Source: Pseudomonas protegens | GTDB taxonomy: Bacteria; Pseudomonadota; Gammaproteobacteria; Pseudomonadales; Pseudomonadaceae | DNA: 33,345 bases | Direction: 5' to 3' | Assembly (NCBI RefSeq): GCF_003732485.1 | Contig: NZ_MOAK01000089.1 | Location: forward strand, 27,243 to 60,587 | In this document: in pieces, positions 25,886 through 33,345 of the stretch | Layout of the letters: every line of letters starts with the position of its first letter | How positions within the stretch are numbered: the first letter of the stretch is position 1 | Program-made: the position numbers and the translations under genes | The notes under the pieces: model-generated | Told to the model about the DNA's origin: nothing | Seen by the model: only the letters and a program-made list of their open reading frames with translations | Databases searched by the model: none

Positions 25886-27205
25886 ATGAACAGCCTCAAT
25901 ACCGTAAGTCATGAACAGGGTTTCATTTTCGATCCGGGCGTCGCCCCCGTATTCGCGCACCTGGACCTCAGGTTGCTGGGGGGACGCGCCATCGGCATTG
26001 CCGACAATCAGTTCACCGATCTGCTCAGCGTCCTCGGCGGGCCCGGCTGCGGGGTGCGCAATGGCAACCCCAGGGATTTGCGCCGGGAGAATCTGTGCCA
26101 GTTCAGTTATCGCCTGGAGGGTTCGGGGGAGCTCAAGAGCACAACGCCGGCGCTGCGTGAGCTGCCCCAGAGACTGGCCCCCGGCGCCGGCGAAGCGCCG
26201 CTGGAGCTAGGCCTGCAACCCTGGCGCCTGGGGCCACACAGCCCCTACGGATTCCTGCCCCTGGGCCAGACCCGCAGGCGGGACAATATCTCCCTGGACT
26301 CCATCGACAACCCGGCCACCGTGCTGACCCTGTCCCATTGGCCGGCCAACAAGACCCCCAGTGCCTACAAGGCCAACCTGTCCACCGCCAGCGCGCTGAT
26401 TTTTCTCCAGCAGGGGCTGAGGGTGGAACAGGCGCAGGTGATCACCAGCGACCATTTCGATCTTGACGGACTGGCCTCGGTCTACGCCTTCCTGGCCCCC
26501 GAGCATGCTCTGCGGCACCGTCAATTGCTGATCGATATCGCGCGACTCGGCGACTTCACCCGGGGCACTTCGCCCCAGGCCCTGCATTGCGCCTTTACCC
26601 TGCATGCCCTGGCCGCCCGGGTGCGCAGCGACAGCCAGGGTGGCAACGACCGGCAACTCATGGCGCGCTTCGTCGCACTGCTGCCGCAACTGGCCGATGT
26701 GCTGGATAACACCCGGCGTTACGCTGAACTGTACCGCCCGGCCATGCAGGACCTGCAGCGCAGCACGGCGCTGGTGGAGCATCCCGCCACACGGATCGAG
26801 GAGTACCCGGATATCGATCTGGCGATCTTTCGCCTGGCGCAAGGGGCCTGGCAGGGCGAGGGCGAGTACTTCGGCCTGTCGCCGGTGGCCTTGCACAATC
26901 GCAGCCGCTGCGCGGTGCTGGCCATCGTCAACCAGGGCCGCATCGAAATCCGCCAGCGTTATGAAAGCTGGGTCGAACGCAGCAGCGGCATTCCCCGGGC
27001 CCGTCGGGACCTGGCAATTTTCGCCCGAGCCCTGCAGGAAACGGAGCGCACTGCTGGGCAGTGGCACTACGACGGGGTGCAGGCAATCATGCCGAGCCTG
27101 AGGTTTGTCGCCGACCGGCCCAGCAGCCACTCCAGCGACAAGCTGCTGGCCGAGCTGCGCCAGTTCCTCGACCAGGCTCCGGTGGCCTGGGATGCCAACC
27201 TGTAG
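25886..27205 (+). CDS. DUF6687-like protein of unknown function
   Basis: 439 aa. The central and C-terminal part carries TLSHWPANKTPSAYKANLST (148-167) and ITSDHFDLDGLASVYAFL (His190, Asp192, Asp194), which I recognise as DUF6687-type; the H-F-D-x-D-G motif recalls metal sites of DHH-like phosphoesterases, but that is a resemblance only. The first 135 residues look like a separate region without a known motif. No signal peptide or membrane helix. AAGGA precedes the ATG by 7 bases. It follows the MFS gene after 37 bases, probably one operon. Its TAG stop is the first three bases of a REP element. Confidence 0.65.
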   Translation: MNSLNTVSHEQGFIFDPGVAPVFAHLDLRLLGGRAIGIADNQFTDLLSVLGGPGCGVRNGNPRDLRRENLCQFSYRLEGSGELKSTTPALRELPQRLAPGAGEAPLELGLQPWRLGPHSPYGFLPLGQTRRRDNISLDSIDNPATVLTLSHWPANKTPSAYKANLSTASALIFLQQGLRVEQAQVITSDHFDLDGLASVYAFLAPEHALRHRQLLIDIARLGDFTRGTSPQALHCAFTLHALAARVRSDSQGGNDRQLMARFVALLPQLADVLDNTRRYAELYRPAMQDLQRSTALVEHPATRIEEYPDIDLAIFRLAQGAWQGEGEYFGLSPVALHNRSRCAVLAIVNQGRIEIRQRYESWVERSSGIPRARRDLAIFARALQETERTAGQWHYDGVQAIMPSLRFVADRPSSHSSDKLLAELRQFLDQAPVAWDANL

Positions 27206-27282
27206 GAGCCGGCTTGCCGGCGAAGAGGCCTTTGAGGCTTGTGTTGCTCTTGCGGGCGTCCTCGCTGGCAAGCCAGCTCCTA
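27203..27282. repeat. REPIN (REP doublet) at the end of the DUF6687-like gene
   Basis: A REP copy at 27203-27223 and the inverted variant copy at 27262-27282, with a 38-base spacer, the same arrangement as at 4808-4887. The first base of the REP is the T of the upstream gene's stop codon. It lies between the convergent DUF6687-like and carboxylase genes and may form a stable stem that ends both transcripts. Confidence 0.88.
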
Positions 27283-27303
27283 CACAAGCCAGCTGCGGGT
27301 GGG

Positions 27304-30300
27304 TTACCAGGTGTCGATGAACCCTTGGGGGCGCTCTGTCCAGGGTGTCGGCCGGGGCGCTGCCTGGAGACCACGAAGCAGCCAGGAGCGGCTGTCCAGG
27401 GGATCGATCACGGCGTCGATCTCCAGGTAGCTGGCCATGTTCAGGGCCCGGCCCTGGGCGTAGGCCTTGGCCACCAGTTTGTCGAACAGTGCCTGACGCT
27501 CTACGGGCTCGGACTGGGCCGCCAGTTCCTTGGCGAAGCCCAGGCACACCGCACCCTCCAGGCCCATGGCACCGAACTCGGCGCTGGGCCAGGCCACGGT
27601 GAACATCGGGTTATGGAAGCTGCCGGCCGCCATGGCCTGAGCCCCCAGGCCATAGCCTTTGCGCAGCACCAGGGTGAAGAACGGCACCGTCAGGCTGGCG
27701 GCGCTGACGAACATCCGCGACACATGGCGCACTGTGGCTTGCTGTTCCGATTCGGGCCCGACCATGAACCCCGGGGTGTCGCACAGGGACACCAGGGGCA
27801 GGCCGAAGGCTTCGCACAGGCGCATGAAGCGCGCGGCCTTGTCGCCGGCCGCGGCGTCGATGGCGCCCCCCAGCACCGCGGGGTTGTTGGCGATCAGGCC
27901 AAAGGCCCGGCCCTCGATCCGGATCAACGCGGTAATCAGCCCCGGAGCGAACTGGCGCCGCAACTCCAGCACGCTGTCACGATCGGCCAGGGTCTGGATC
28001 ACCCGGCGAATGTCGTAGACCCGCAGGCGGTTTTCCGGGATCAACTGGCGCAGTTCCCGCTGGTCCGCGCATTGCCAATCCCTGAGCGGTCCCTGGAAAT
28101 AGCCCAGGTATTGCTTGGCCACCGCCACGGCTTCGGCCTCGTCCTTGACCAGAACATCGATCACGCCATTGGGTCCTTGTACCGATGCCGGGCCCACTTG
28201 CTCTGGAGTGAAACTGCCCAGGCCACCGCCCTCGATCATCGCCGGGCCGGCCATGCCGATGCTGGCGTTGGCCGTGGCGATGATCAGGTTGCAGCAGCCC
28301 AGCAGCGCGGCGTTGCCGGCAAAACAGCGGCCTGAAGCGATGCCCACCGTCGGCACCCAGCCGGAGAGCCGGGCCATGGCGGCAAAGGTATGGCAGTCCA
28401 GCCCCGCGACCCCGACAAAGTCGCTGTCACCGGGGCGACCGCCGCCGCCTTCGGCAAACAGCACCACCGGCAGTCGCCACTCCTGGGCCAGGCTCAGCAG
28501 GCGGTCGGTTTTCTTGTGGTTCATCACCCCCTGGGTGCCGGCGAACACCGTGTAGTCGTAGGCCAGGGCCAGGCAACGGGCGGACGGGCCGTCAAACAGC
28601 TCGGCATTGACCGTGCCGATGCCACCTACCAGACCGTCGGCAGGGCTCAAGGCTTGCAGCTCTTCGAGGCTGCGCCGCCGGCGCTGAGCCGCCAGGGCCA
28701 TGGCGCCGTATTCCATGAAACTGCCCGGGTCCAGCAGGTCGTCGAGGTTCTCCCGGGCGGTGCGCTGGCCAGTCTTGCGGCGCTTGGCCACCGCTTCCGG
28801 ACGCTGGGCGTCCTGCAACAGGGCGTGGCGTTGGCGGACCTCGGCCAGATCGGCGCGGATCAACTCCAGGTCAAGCTGCTCTTCGCTGCACAGGCCGCTA
28901 CCGGCGACTTCGGCCGGCTCCAGGAACAGCAGCGGCTGGCCTTCGCTGACCGCGTCACCGACTTGGGCTATCAGGGCCCGGACGATACCGCTGTGCTGGG
29001 CCTTGACCTCGAACTCCATCTTCATCGCTTCCAGCACCGCCACCCGCTGGCCGACCTGCAAGGTGTCGCCCTCGGCCACTTCCAGGGTCACCACAACGCC
29101 GGTGCTCGGGGCCTCCAGGGCCAGGGTGCCCGAGGGCGCCTGTACATTGGCGTGGATCTGCCCCGGGGCCAGCGGCTGTTGGGCAAAGAACAGCGAGCGG
29201 TGCCCGTCGGGGGCGACTTGGGCCAATGTGGCCCAGTGCTGCTCGACGAAGCCGGTGCTGAGCTGATGCTCGGCCAGCGCCGGATGGCGCAGCAGGTTCT
29301 GCAGTAGCCCGAGGTTGTTGGCCACGCCTTCCAGGCGGAACTCGCAGAGCCCGCGATAGGCCCGCCCCAGGGCGCTGGAGTAGTCCGCGCCATGGGCGAT
29401 GAGTTTGGCCAGCAGCGAGTCGTAGCTGGGGTTGACCGGGTACCCGGCATAGCCGTAGCCATCAACCCGCAACCCGGGACCGCTGGGGGGCTCATAGGCG
29501 CTCAAGGTTCCGGCCACCGGGCGGGTGCCGCCGTCGGCCAGTTGCTCCTCCAGATTGATCCGCACCTGCAGCGCAAAACCCTGGGGCGTCGGCGGTCGGG
29601 TCAGGCCCAGGCTGTCCAGGGAGGCGCCGGCGGCAAGGTGCAGTTGGGTGTGCAGCAGATCGATACCGGTCACCGCTTCGGTCACCGTGTGCTCCACCTG
29701 GATTCGCGGATTGGCCTCCATGAAGTAGAAACGCCCCGGCCGCTGCTGATCGAGGAGGAATTCGAAGGTGCCAATGCCCTGGTAGCGCACCCGACTGGCC
29801 AGTTGCAAGGCGGCGTCGATCAGTTGTTGGCGCAGCTCGGCGGGCAGGTCCGGGCTGGGGGCGATCTCCACCAGCTTCTGATGGCGGCGCTGCAGGCTGC
29901 AATCGCGCTCCCACAGGTGGCTGACCGCGCCACTGCCGTCACCCAGCACCTGGATCTCGATGTGCCGGGCGCGTTGCAGCAACTGTTCGACATAGAGTGC
30001 GCCATTGCCGAACGCCGCCTGGGCTTCGGATTGGCAGCGGGCAAAGGCCTGTTCCAGTTGGTCGATTGCGGTGACTGCACGCATGCCCCGACCACCGCCT
30101 CCGGCCAGGGCCTTGAGCATCAGTGCGCCGTGGCGGGTAAAGAAGGCGGCCGCCTGTTCCAGGGTCACCTGATGGTTGATCCCGTCCAGCAGCGGCACCC
30201 CGCAGTCCTGGGCCAGGGCCCGGGCCGCGGCCTTGTCGCCGAACAGTTGCAGCACCTCGGGCGTCGGTCCAATGAAGGTCAGGCCGGCCTCCAGACAGTC

Positions 30301-30576
30301 CCGGGCGAAGTCGGCGTTCTCGGCAAGAAAGCCGTAGCCGGGGTGAATCGCTGCGCAGCCGTGCGCCTGGGCCAGGCTGATCAGTTGCTGCCGATCCAGG
30401 TAGGCGGCTACCCCGCGCCCTTTCAGGGGCAGGGCCAGATCGGCCCGGCGCAGGTGCAGGCTGGCAGCGTCGTCCTCGGCGTACACCGCGACGCTGCGAA
30501 TACCCAGGTCGGCGCAGGCCCGGGCGATACGGATGGCAATCTCGCCGCGATTGGCGATCAACAGACTCTGAAACAT
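27304..30576 (-). CDS. Single-chain biotin-dependent acyl-CoA carboxylase (BC-BCCP-CT)
   Basis: 1090 aa, all parts of an acyl-CoA carboxylase in one polypeptide. Biotin carboxylase at about 1-450 (LLIANRGEIAIR, ATP-grasp loop KALAGGGGRGMR at 155-166, catalytic MEANPRIQVEH at 286-296); biotin carrier at about 485-555 with EAMKM (biotinyl Lys519); carboxyltransferase at about 595-1085 (KTGQRTARENLDDLLDPGSF, GIASGRCFAGNAAL, CDTPGFMVGPESE). The layout resembles the single-chain long-chain acyl-CoA carboxylases described in Mycobacterium and other bacteria. It lies 50 bases after an acyl-CoA ligase, so it probably carboxylates the CoA ester that the ligase makes. ATG at 30576 is where the carboxylase domain starts; upstream frame overlaps the ligase. 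Confidence 0.88.
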   Translation of the reverse strand: MFQSLLIANRGEIAIRIARACADLGIRSVAVYAEDDAASLHLRRADLALPLKGRGVAAYLDRQQLISLAQAHGCAAIHPGYGFLAENADFARDCLEAGLTFIGPTPEVLQLFGDKAAARALAQDCGVPLLDGINHQVTLEQAAAFFTRHGALMLKALAGGGGRGMRAVTAIDQLEQAFARCQSEAQAAFGNGALYVEQLLQRARHIEIQVLGDGSGAVSHLWERDCSLQRRHQKLVEIAPSPDLPAELRQQLIDAALQLASRVRYQGIGTFEFLLDQQRPGRFYFMEANPRIQVEHTVTEAVTGIDLLHTQLHLAAGASLDSLGLTRPPTPQGFALQVRINLEEQLADGGTRPVAGTLSAYEPPSGPGLRVDGYGYAGYPVNPSYDSLLAKLIAHGADYSSALGRAYRGLCEFRLEGVANNLGLLQNLLRHPALAEHQLSTGFVEQHWATLAQVAPDGHRSLFFAQQPLAPGQIHANVQAPSGTLALEAPSTGVVVTLEVAEGDTLQVGQRVAVLEAMKMEFEVKAQHSGIVRALIAQVGDAVSEGQPLLFLEPAEVAGSGLCSEEQLDLELIRADLAEVRQRHALLQDAQRPEAVAKRRKTGQRTARENLDDLLDPGSFMEYGAMALAAQRRRRSLEELQALSPADGLVGGIGTVNAELFDGPSARCLALAYDYTVFAGTQGVMNHKKTDRLLSLAQEWRLPVVLFAEGGGGRPGDSDFVGVAGLDCHTFAAMARLSGWVPTVGIASGRCFAGNAALLGCCNLIIATANASIGMAGPAMIEGGGLGSFTPEQVGPASVQGPNGVIDVLVKDEAEAVAVAKQYLGYFQGPLRDWQCADQRELRQLIPENRLRVYDIRRVIQTLADRDSVLELRRQFAPGLITALIRIEGRAFGLIANNPAVLGGAIDAAAGDKAARFMRLCEAFGLPLVSLCDTPGFMVGPESEQQATVRHVSRMFVSAASLTVPFFTLVLRKGYGLGAQAMAAGSFHNPMFTVAWPSAEFGAMGLEGAVCLGFAKELAAQSEPVERQALFDKLVAKAYAQGRALNMASYLEIDAVIDPLDSRSWLLRGLQAAPRPTPWTERPQGFIDTW

Positions 30577-30626
30577 GGCAATTCTCACAATGGCAAAGGG
30601 CGGCTCAGGCGTTTTCACACAGCCGG

Positions 30627-32333
30627 TCAGAGCTGTTGTTCCAGCTCGTTCTTCTTGACCTTGCCGGTGGCGGTCATGGGCAGGCTGCTCACCAGGCGGA
30701 TCTGCGGCACCTTGTAGGCGGCCATCACCTGCTGGCACCACGCGGCCAGGGCCTGCGGGTCCTGGGGGGCGTCCGGCTTGAGCACCACAAAGGCCACCGG
30801 CTGCTGGCCTCGACGCTCATCGGCGCGGCCGATCACCGCACTGGCCAGCACCTGGGGATGCTGGCCCAAGAGCGCTTCCAGCTCGCTGGGAAACACGCTC
30901 ATGCCATTGACCTTGAGCATCTCCTTGCGCCGTCCCAGGTAGCGGATAAAACCCTGTTCGGTGATTTGCCCCAGGTCGCCGGTGTGCAGCCAGCCGTCGC
31001 GCAACACCGCTGCGGTTTCCTCCGGTCGTTGCCAGTAACCCTGCAGCAGGGACGGGCTGCGCACGCAGAGTTCGCCTTCGCTGCCCAGGGGCAACAGGGC
31101 GCCGCTGACAAAATCGCAGACCTTGAACTCGGTGCCCGGCACCGGCAGGCCGACAAAGGTCGGCGGGCTCTTGAGGTCGAAGTCGTCATGCTGCAGACCG
31201 GTGGTGAAGGTGTCGCAGGTGTGGGTTTCGGTCATGCCGAAGCTGAATTCGAACAGCGTGCAGCCGGACAGCTCGCGCCAGCGCCGACGGTAGTCCGGGG
31301 TCAGCTTCTTGACGAAGGAGATGCAGCCGGTGGCCCGCAGCGAGCTGAAGTCATAGTCGGTAACGGCGGGGTGCTCCAGCACTTCGGCGGCGCTGTCCAC
31401 CAGCAAGCCGCAATGGCTGACCCGGTAGTGGTCGATCGCCGCCATGAACGCCAGCGCGTCCCAGCGCGCCAGCAGCACCAGGCGGCAGCCGGCGTAGATG
31501 GGAAACAGCAGGCCGGCGTTTTCCCCGGCGATCCAGAACTCCGGGAGGAAGTTGAGCATCACGCTGTCGGGCTTCAGGCCCAGGGCCACGGGCACGAAAC
31601 TGGCACAGGTGTAGAGCATGTCGCCGTGGGTATGAATGCAGCCCTTGGGCTGGCCCGTGGTGCCGCCGGTGTAGTTCAGGGCGGCGATATCCTCAAGGGC
31701 AGGGCGGTGCCCGGGCGTGGCGGCGCGGCAGTTCTCCAGGGCGGGGTAGAAGTCCAGGACCCCGGCATCCAGGCGTTTGGGCGCCAGCAGCAGGTCCGGC
31801 ACCGGGATGCTCGGAGTCGCCGGGCACAGCTCCGACAGGCTGGTGGCCAGGATCCGGGTCAAGGCGCACGTCGGCGCGACGGCGTGGACCACATCGAGCA
31901 ACTGATCGAAGCACAGGATCACCCGGGCGCCGCAGTCCTTGAGCTGGTATTCCAGCTCCAGCGTGCGGGCCAGGGGGCTGACCGGGGCGTACACCGCGCC
32001 GCACTTGAGGATGCCCCAGAAGCCGATATGCAATTGCGGGCAGTTGGGCATGTACACCGCCACCCGATCGCCAGGGCCGATTCCCAGCTCGCCGAGCAAG
32101 GCCGCGCAACGATCGGAGAGCCGATCCAGCTCGCTGTAGCTCAGGCTGTGGCCGTAGAAATCCACGGCCACGGCATCTCCTCGCTGCTGGGCCCAGGTCC
32201 GCAGGTACTGGGTGAGCGGTTGCCGGCCGAGGGGATACTGCTCAGTACGCGGTGTTCCCTCGGGCCAGGCGGCTTGCTGCAAGGCGTGAAGATGCTGCTG
32301 ATAGGCCGCGAGATGCTGATCCGCAAGGTCCAT
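30627..32333 (-). CDS. Acyl-CoA / carboxylate-CoA ligase (AMP-binding)
   Basis: 568 aa ANL-superfamily enzyme; activates a carboxylic acid as acyl-AMP, then forms the CoA ester. P-loop YTGGTTGQPK (221-230), the A5-type motif FSFGMTETH, GWLHTGDLG for ribose binding, the hinge region LGRRKEMLKVNGMSVFP and the C-terminal catalytic lysine in MTATGKVKKNEL (Lys558). All core motifs intact. First gene of the two-gene operon with the single-chain carboxylase and divergent from a LysR gene. The acid is not evident; fatty, branched or aromatic acids are possible. Confidence 0.87.
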   Translation of the reverse strand: MDLADQHLAAYQQHLHALQQAAWPEGTPRTEQYPLGRQPLTQYLRTWAQQRGDAVAVDFYGHSLSYSELDRLSDRCAALLGELGIGPGDRVAVYMPNCPQLHIGFWGILKCGAVYAPVSPLARTLELEYQLKDCGARVILCFDQLLDVVHAVAPTCALTRILATSLSELCPATPSIPVPDLLLAPKRLDAGVLDFYPALENCRAATPGHRPALEDIAALNYTGGTTGQPKGCIHTHGDMLYTCASFVPVALGLKPDSVMLNFLPEFWIAGENAGLLFPIYAGCRLVLLARWDALAFMAAIDHYRVSHCGLLVDSAAEVLEHPAVTDYDFSSLRATGCISFVKKLTPDYRRRWRELSGCTLFEFSFGMTETHTCDTFTTGLQHDDFDLKSPPTFVGLPVPGTEFKVCDFVSGALLPLGSEGELCVRSPSLLQGYWQRPEETAAVLRDGWLHTGDLGQITEQGFIRYLGRRKEMLKVNGMSVFPSELEALLGQHPQVLASAVIGRADERRGQQPVAFVVLKPDAPQDPQALAAWCQQVMAAYKVPQIRLVSSLPMTATGKVKKNELEQQL

Positions 32334-32404
32334 GGTGCCTCCTGATTGTTGTTATGGGCGGGGCCATCTTAGGCGGCCCCCGCGGCGTCACAGAACCGAC
32401 GGTT

Positions 32405-32424
32405 ATTCATCGAGATTCATGAAT
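32405..32424. promoter_or_regulatory. Inverted repeat ATTCAT-N8-ATGAAT, candidate LysR operator
   Basis: A perfect 6-base inverted repeat with an 8-base spacer in the 161-base divergent region; it includes an inner ATTCATGAAT palindrome (32415-32424) and T-N11-A pairs, the pattern of LysR binding sites. It is 71 bases before the LysR start and about 72 before the ligase start, a typical position for a shared operator. Confidence 0.55.
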
Positions 32425-32494
32425 GCGCTACATGGTTCGGCCCACCGTGACGGACTGTTAGCCTGCATCGGGTCGAGACTGGGAGGACGCAACC

Positions 32495-33345
32495 ATGAAC
32501 TCACCGCATGAATGGTCGGGGCTCAGCCGCCTGGACTTGAACCTGTTCCGGGTCTTCGAGGTGGTGTATCAGGAGCGCAACCTGACCCGCGCCGCCTCGG
32601 TGCTGCACCTGAGCCAATCGGCCATCAGCCACGCCCTGGCGCGCCTGCGGGGGCAACTGGATGATCCGCTGTTCGTGCGCGAAGGCTACGGCGTGGCGCC
32701 TACACCCCTGGCCAAGCAACTGGCGCCGGGCATCCAGGACGCCCTCAGCGGCCTGCGCCGCAGCCTCAACCCGACCCAGGCCTTCGACCCCCAGCGTGAC
32801 CGCCGGCGCTTCACCCTGAACATGCCGGAGCAACTGGAGCCGGTGATCCTGCCGTTGATCCTGGCCCACCTGAACCGCGTCGCCCCGCACCTGGAGGTAC
32901 GCAGCACCAGCGTGCATTGGGCCGATCTGAAGCTGGAGATGATTGCCGGACGCATCGACCTGGCGATCGAACTGTCACGCCTGACCGACCCGCAGTTGCA
33001 ACAGCAATTGCTGCTGCAGGACTCCTTCTGCGTGATGGCCGGCCCCGGCTTCAGCGGCGAGCTGACGGTGGAACGCTACCTGGCGGCCGAACATGTGGCG
33101 GTGACCTCCCGGCGCCGGGGCATCTGCGTCGAAGACCTGGCCCTGGGGCACCTGGGGGTGGTGCGGCGAATCCGCCAGCACTGCCAGCATTTCCTCACCG
33201 CCGCGCAACTGGTGGCCCAGGGCGACTTCCTCCTGACCCTGACCCGCAACAATGCACAACTGATCAATGCGGGCCTGAACAACCGCATTCTCGACATGCC
33301 CCTGACCCTGCCGCAGGTGTGCCTGAACCTGTACTGGAGCAAGCA
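32495..33345 (+). CDS. LysR-family transcriptional regulator (partial, cut by window end)
   Basis: The frame from ATG 32495 stays open to the window end (283 complete codons). GGGAGG lies upstream. The N-terminal helix-turn-helix reads RLDLNLFRVFEVVYQERNLT, then RAASVLHLSQSAISHALARL (residues about 30-50), followed by the wing LDDPLFVREGYGVAPTPLA; the rest is the effector-binding domain. It belongs to the NodD/LinR-like subgroup by the 'DPLFVRxGxGxxPTP' wing. Only a few C-terminal residues should be missing. Divergent from the ligase-carboxylase operon, which it probably controls. Confidence 0.88.
   Translation, partial: MNSPHEWSGLSRLDLNLFRVFEVVYQERNLTRAASVLHLSQSAISHALARLRGQLDDPLFVREGYGVAPTPLAKQLAPGIQDALSGLRRSLNPTQAFDPQRDRRRFTLNMPEQLEPVILPLILAHLNRVAPHLEVRSTSVHWADLKLEMIAGRIDLAIELSRLTDPQLQQQLLLQDSFCVMAGPGFSGELTVERYLAAEHVAVTSRRRGICVEDLALGHLGVVRRIRQHCQHFLTAAQLVAQGDFLLTLTRNNAQLINAGLNNRILDMPLTLPQVCLNLYWSK

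Noticed and set aside
29392..30717. Plus-strand open frames opposite the carboxylase gene
   Set aside because: Shadow of the biotin carboxylase region; composition is typical of reverse-strand reading of Pseudomonas codons.
1..33345. tRNA or rRNA genes
   Set aside because: No tRNA- or rRNA-like sequence was recognised by eye in the intergenic regions; a covariance-model scan would be needed to exclude small RNAs.

Overview
The window looks like the chromosome of a fluorescent Pseudomonas, most likely of the P. protegens / P. fluorescens group. The reasons are its high GC content with Pseudomonas-style codon use, Pseudomonas REP palindromes (GGAGCCGGCTTGCCGG type), a complete arnBCADTEF-ugd operon in Pseudomonas order, a P. 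aeruginosa-type PagP-like protein, and a glucosaminidase/lipoprotein pair that matches, as far as I can recall, the P. protegens Tge2-Tgi2 type VI effector-immunity pair. No database search was possible; all names come from reading motifs and gene order.

Layout. 1-4 kb: the end of an unidentified gene, a bidirectional terminator, a two-gene branched-chain acyl-CoA (valine-type) catabolic operon on the minus strand, and a divergent LysR regulator. 3.7-5.5 kb: a REP cluster, a short HPP membrane protein without CBS domains, a second REP pair and a GNAT acetyltransferase. 5.5-15.9 kb: the arn (L-Ara4N lipid A modification) operon on the minus strand, in transcription order arnB-arnC-arnA-arnD-arnT-arnE-arnF-ugd, followed with zero spacing by a second GT-C glycosyltransferase. 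Almost every junction is a 1- or 4-base stop/start overlap, so the set is translated as one coupled block. ArnA, ArnB, ArnC and ArnD make undecaprenyl-phosphate-Ara4N, ArnE/F flip it, ArnT transfers it to lipid A, and Ugd supplies UDP-glucuronate.

15.9-18.7 kb is an accessory patch: a 480-bp intergenic region with an 11-bp-spaced direct repeat (possible response-regulator site for arn) and a 40-bp palindromic repeat block, a lone tyrosine recombinase, a 70-aa orphan FecR N-terminal (DUF4880-like) domain, and a cell-wall glucosaminidase overlapping a putative lipoprotein immunity gene. 18.7-22 kb, minus strand: azlCD amino-acid exporter, a divergent aldehyde dehydrogenase lacking the usual oxyanion asparagine, and a PagP-like outer-membrane palmitoyltransferase. 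22-27.2 kb: a Cys-rich COG2345-type regulator translationally coupled to a membrane-anchored serine hydrolase, divergent from an MFS transporter and a DUF6687-like protein whose stop codon lies in a REP element. 27.3-33.3 kb: a two-gene acyl-CoA ligase / single-chain biotin-dependent acyl-CoA carboxylase operon with a divergent LysR gene cut by the window end.

The most unusual points are the recombinase plus palindromic repeat block next to the arn control region, the orphan effector-immunity pair, the extra glycosyltransferase at the end of arn, and the anomalous aldehyde dehydrogenase. None is proven to be a new system; each is stated below with a way to check it.
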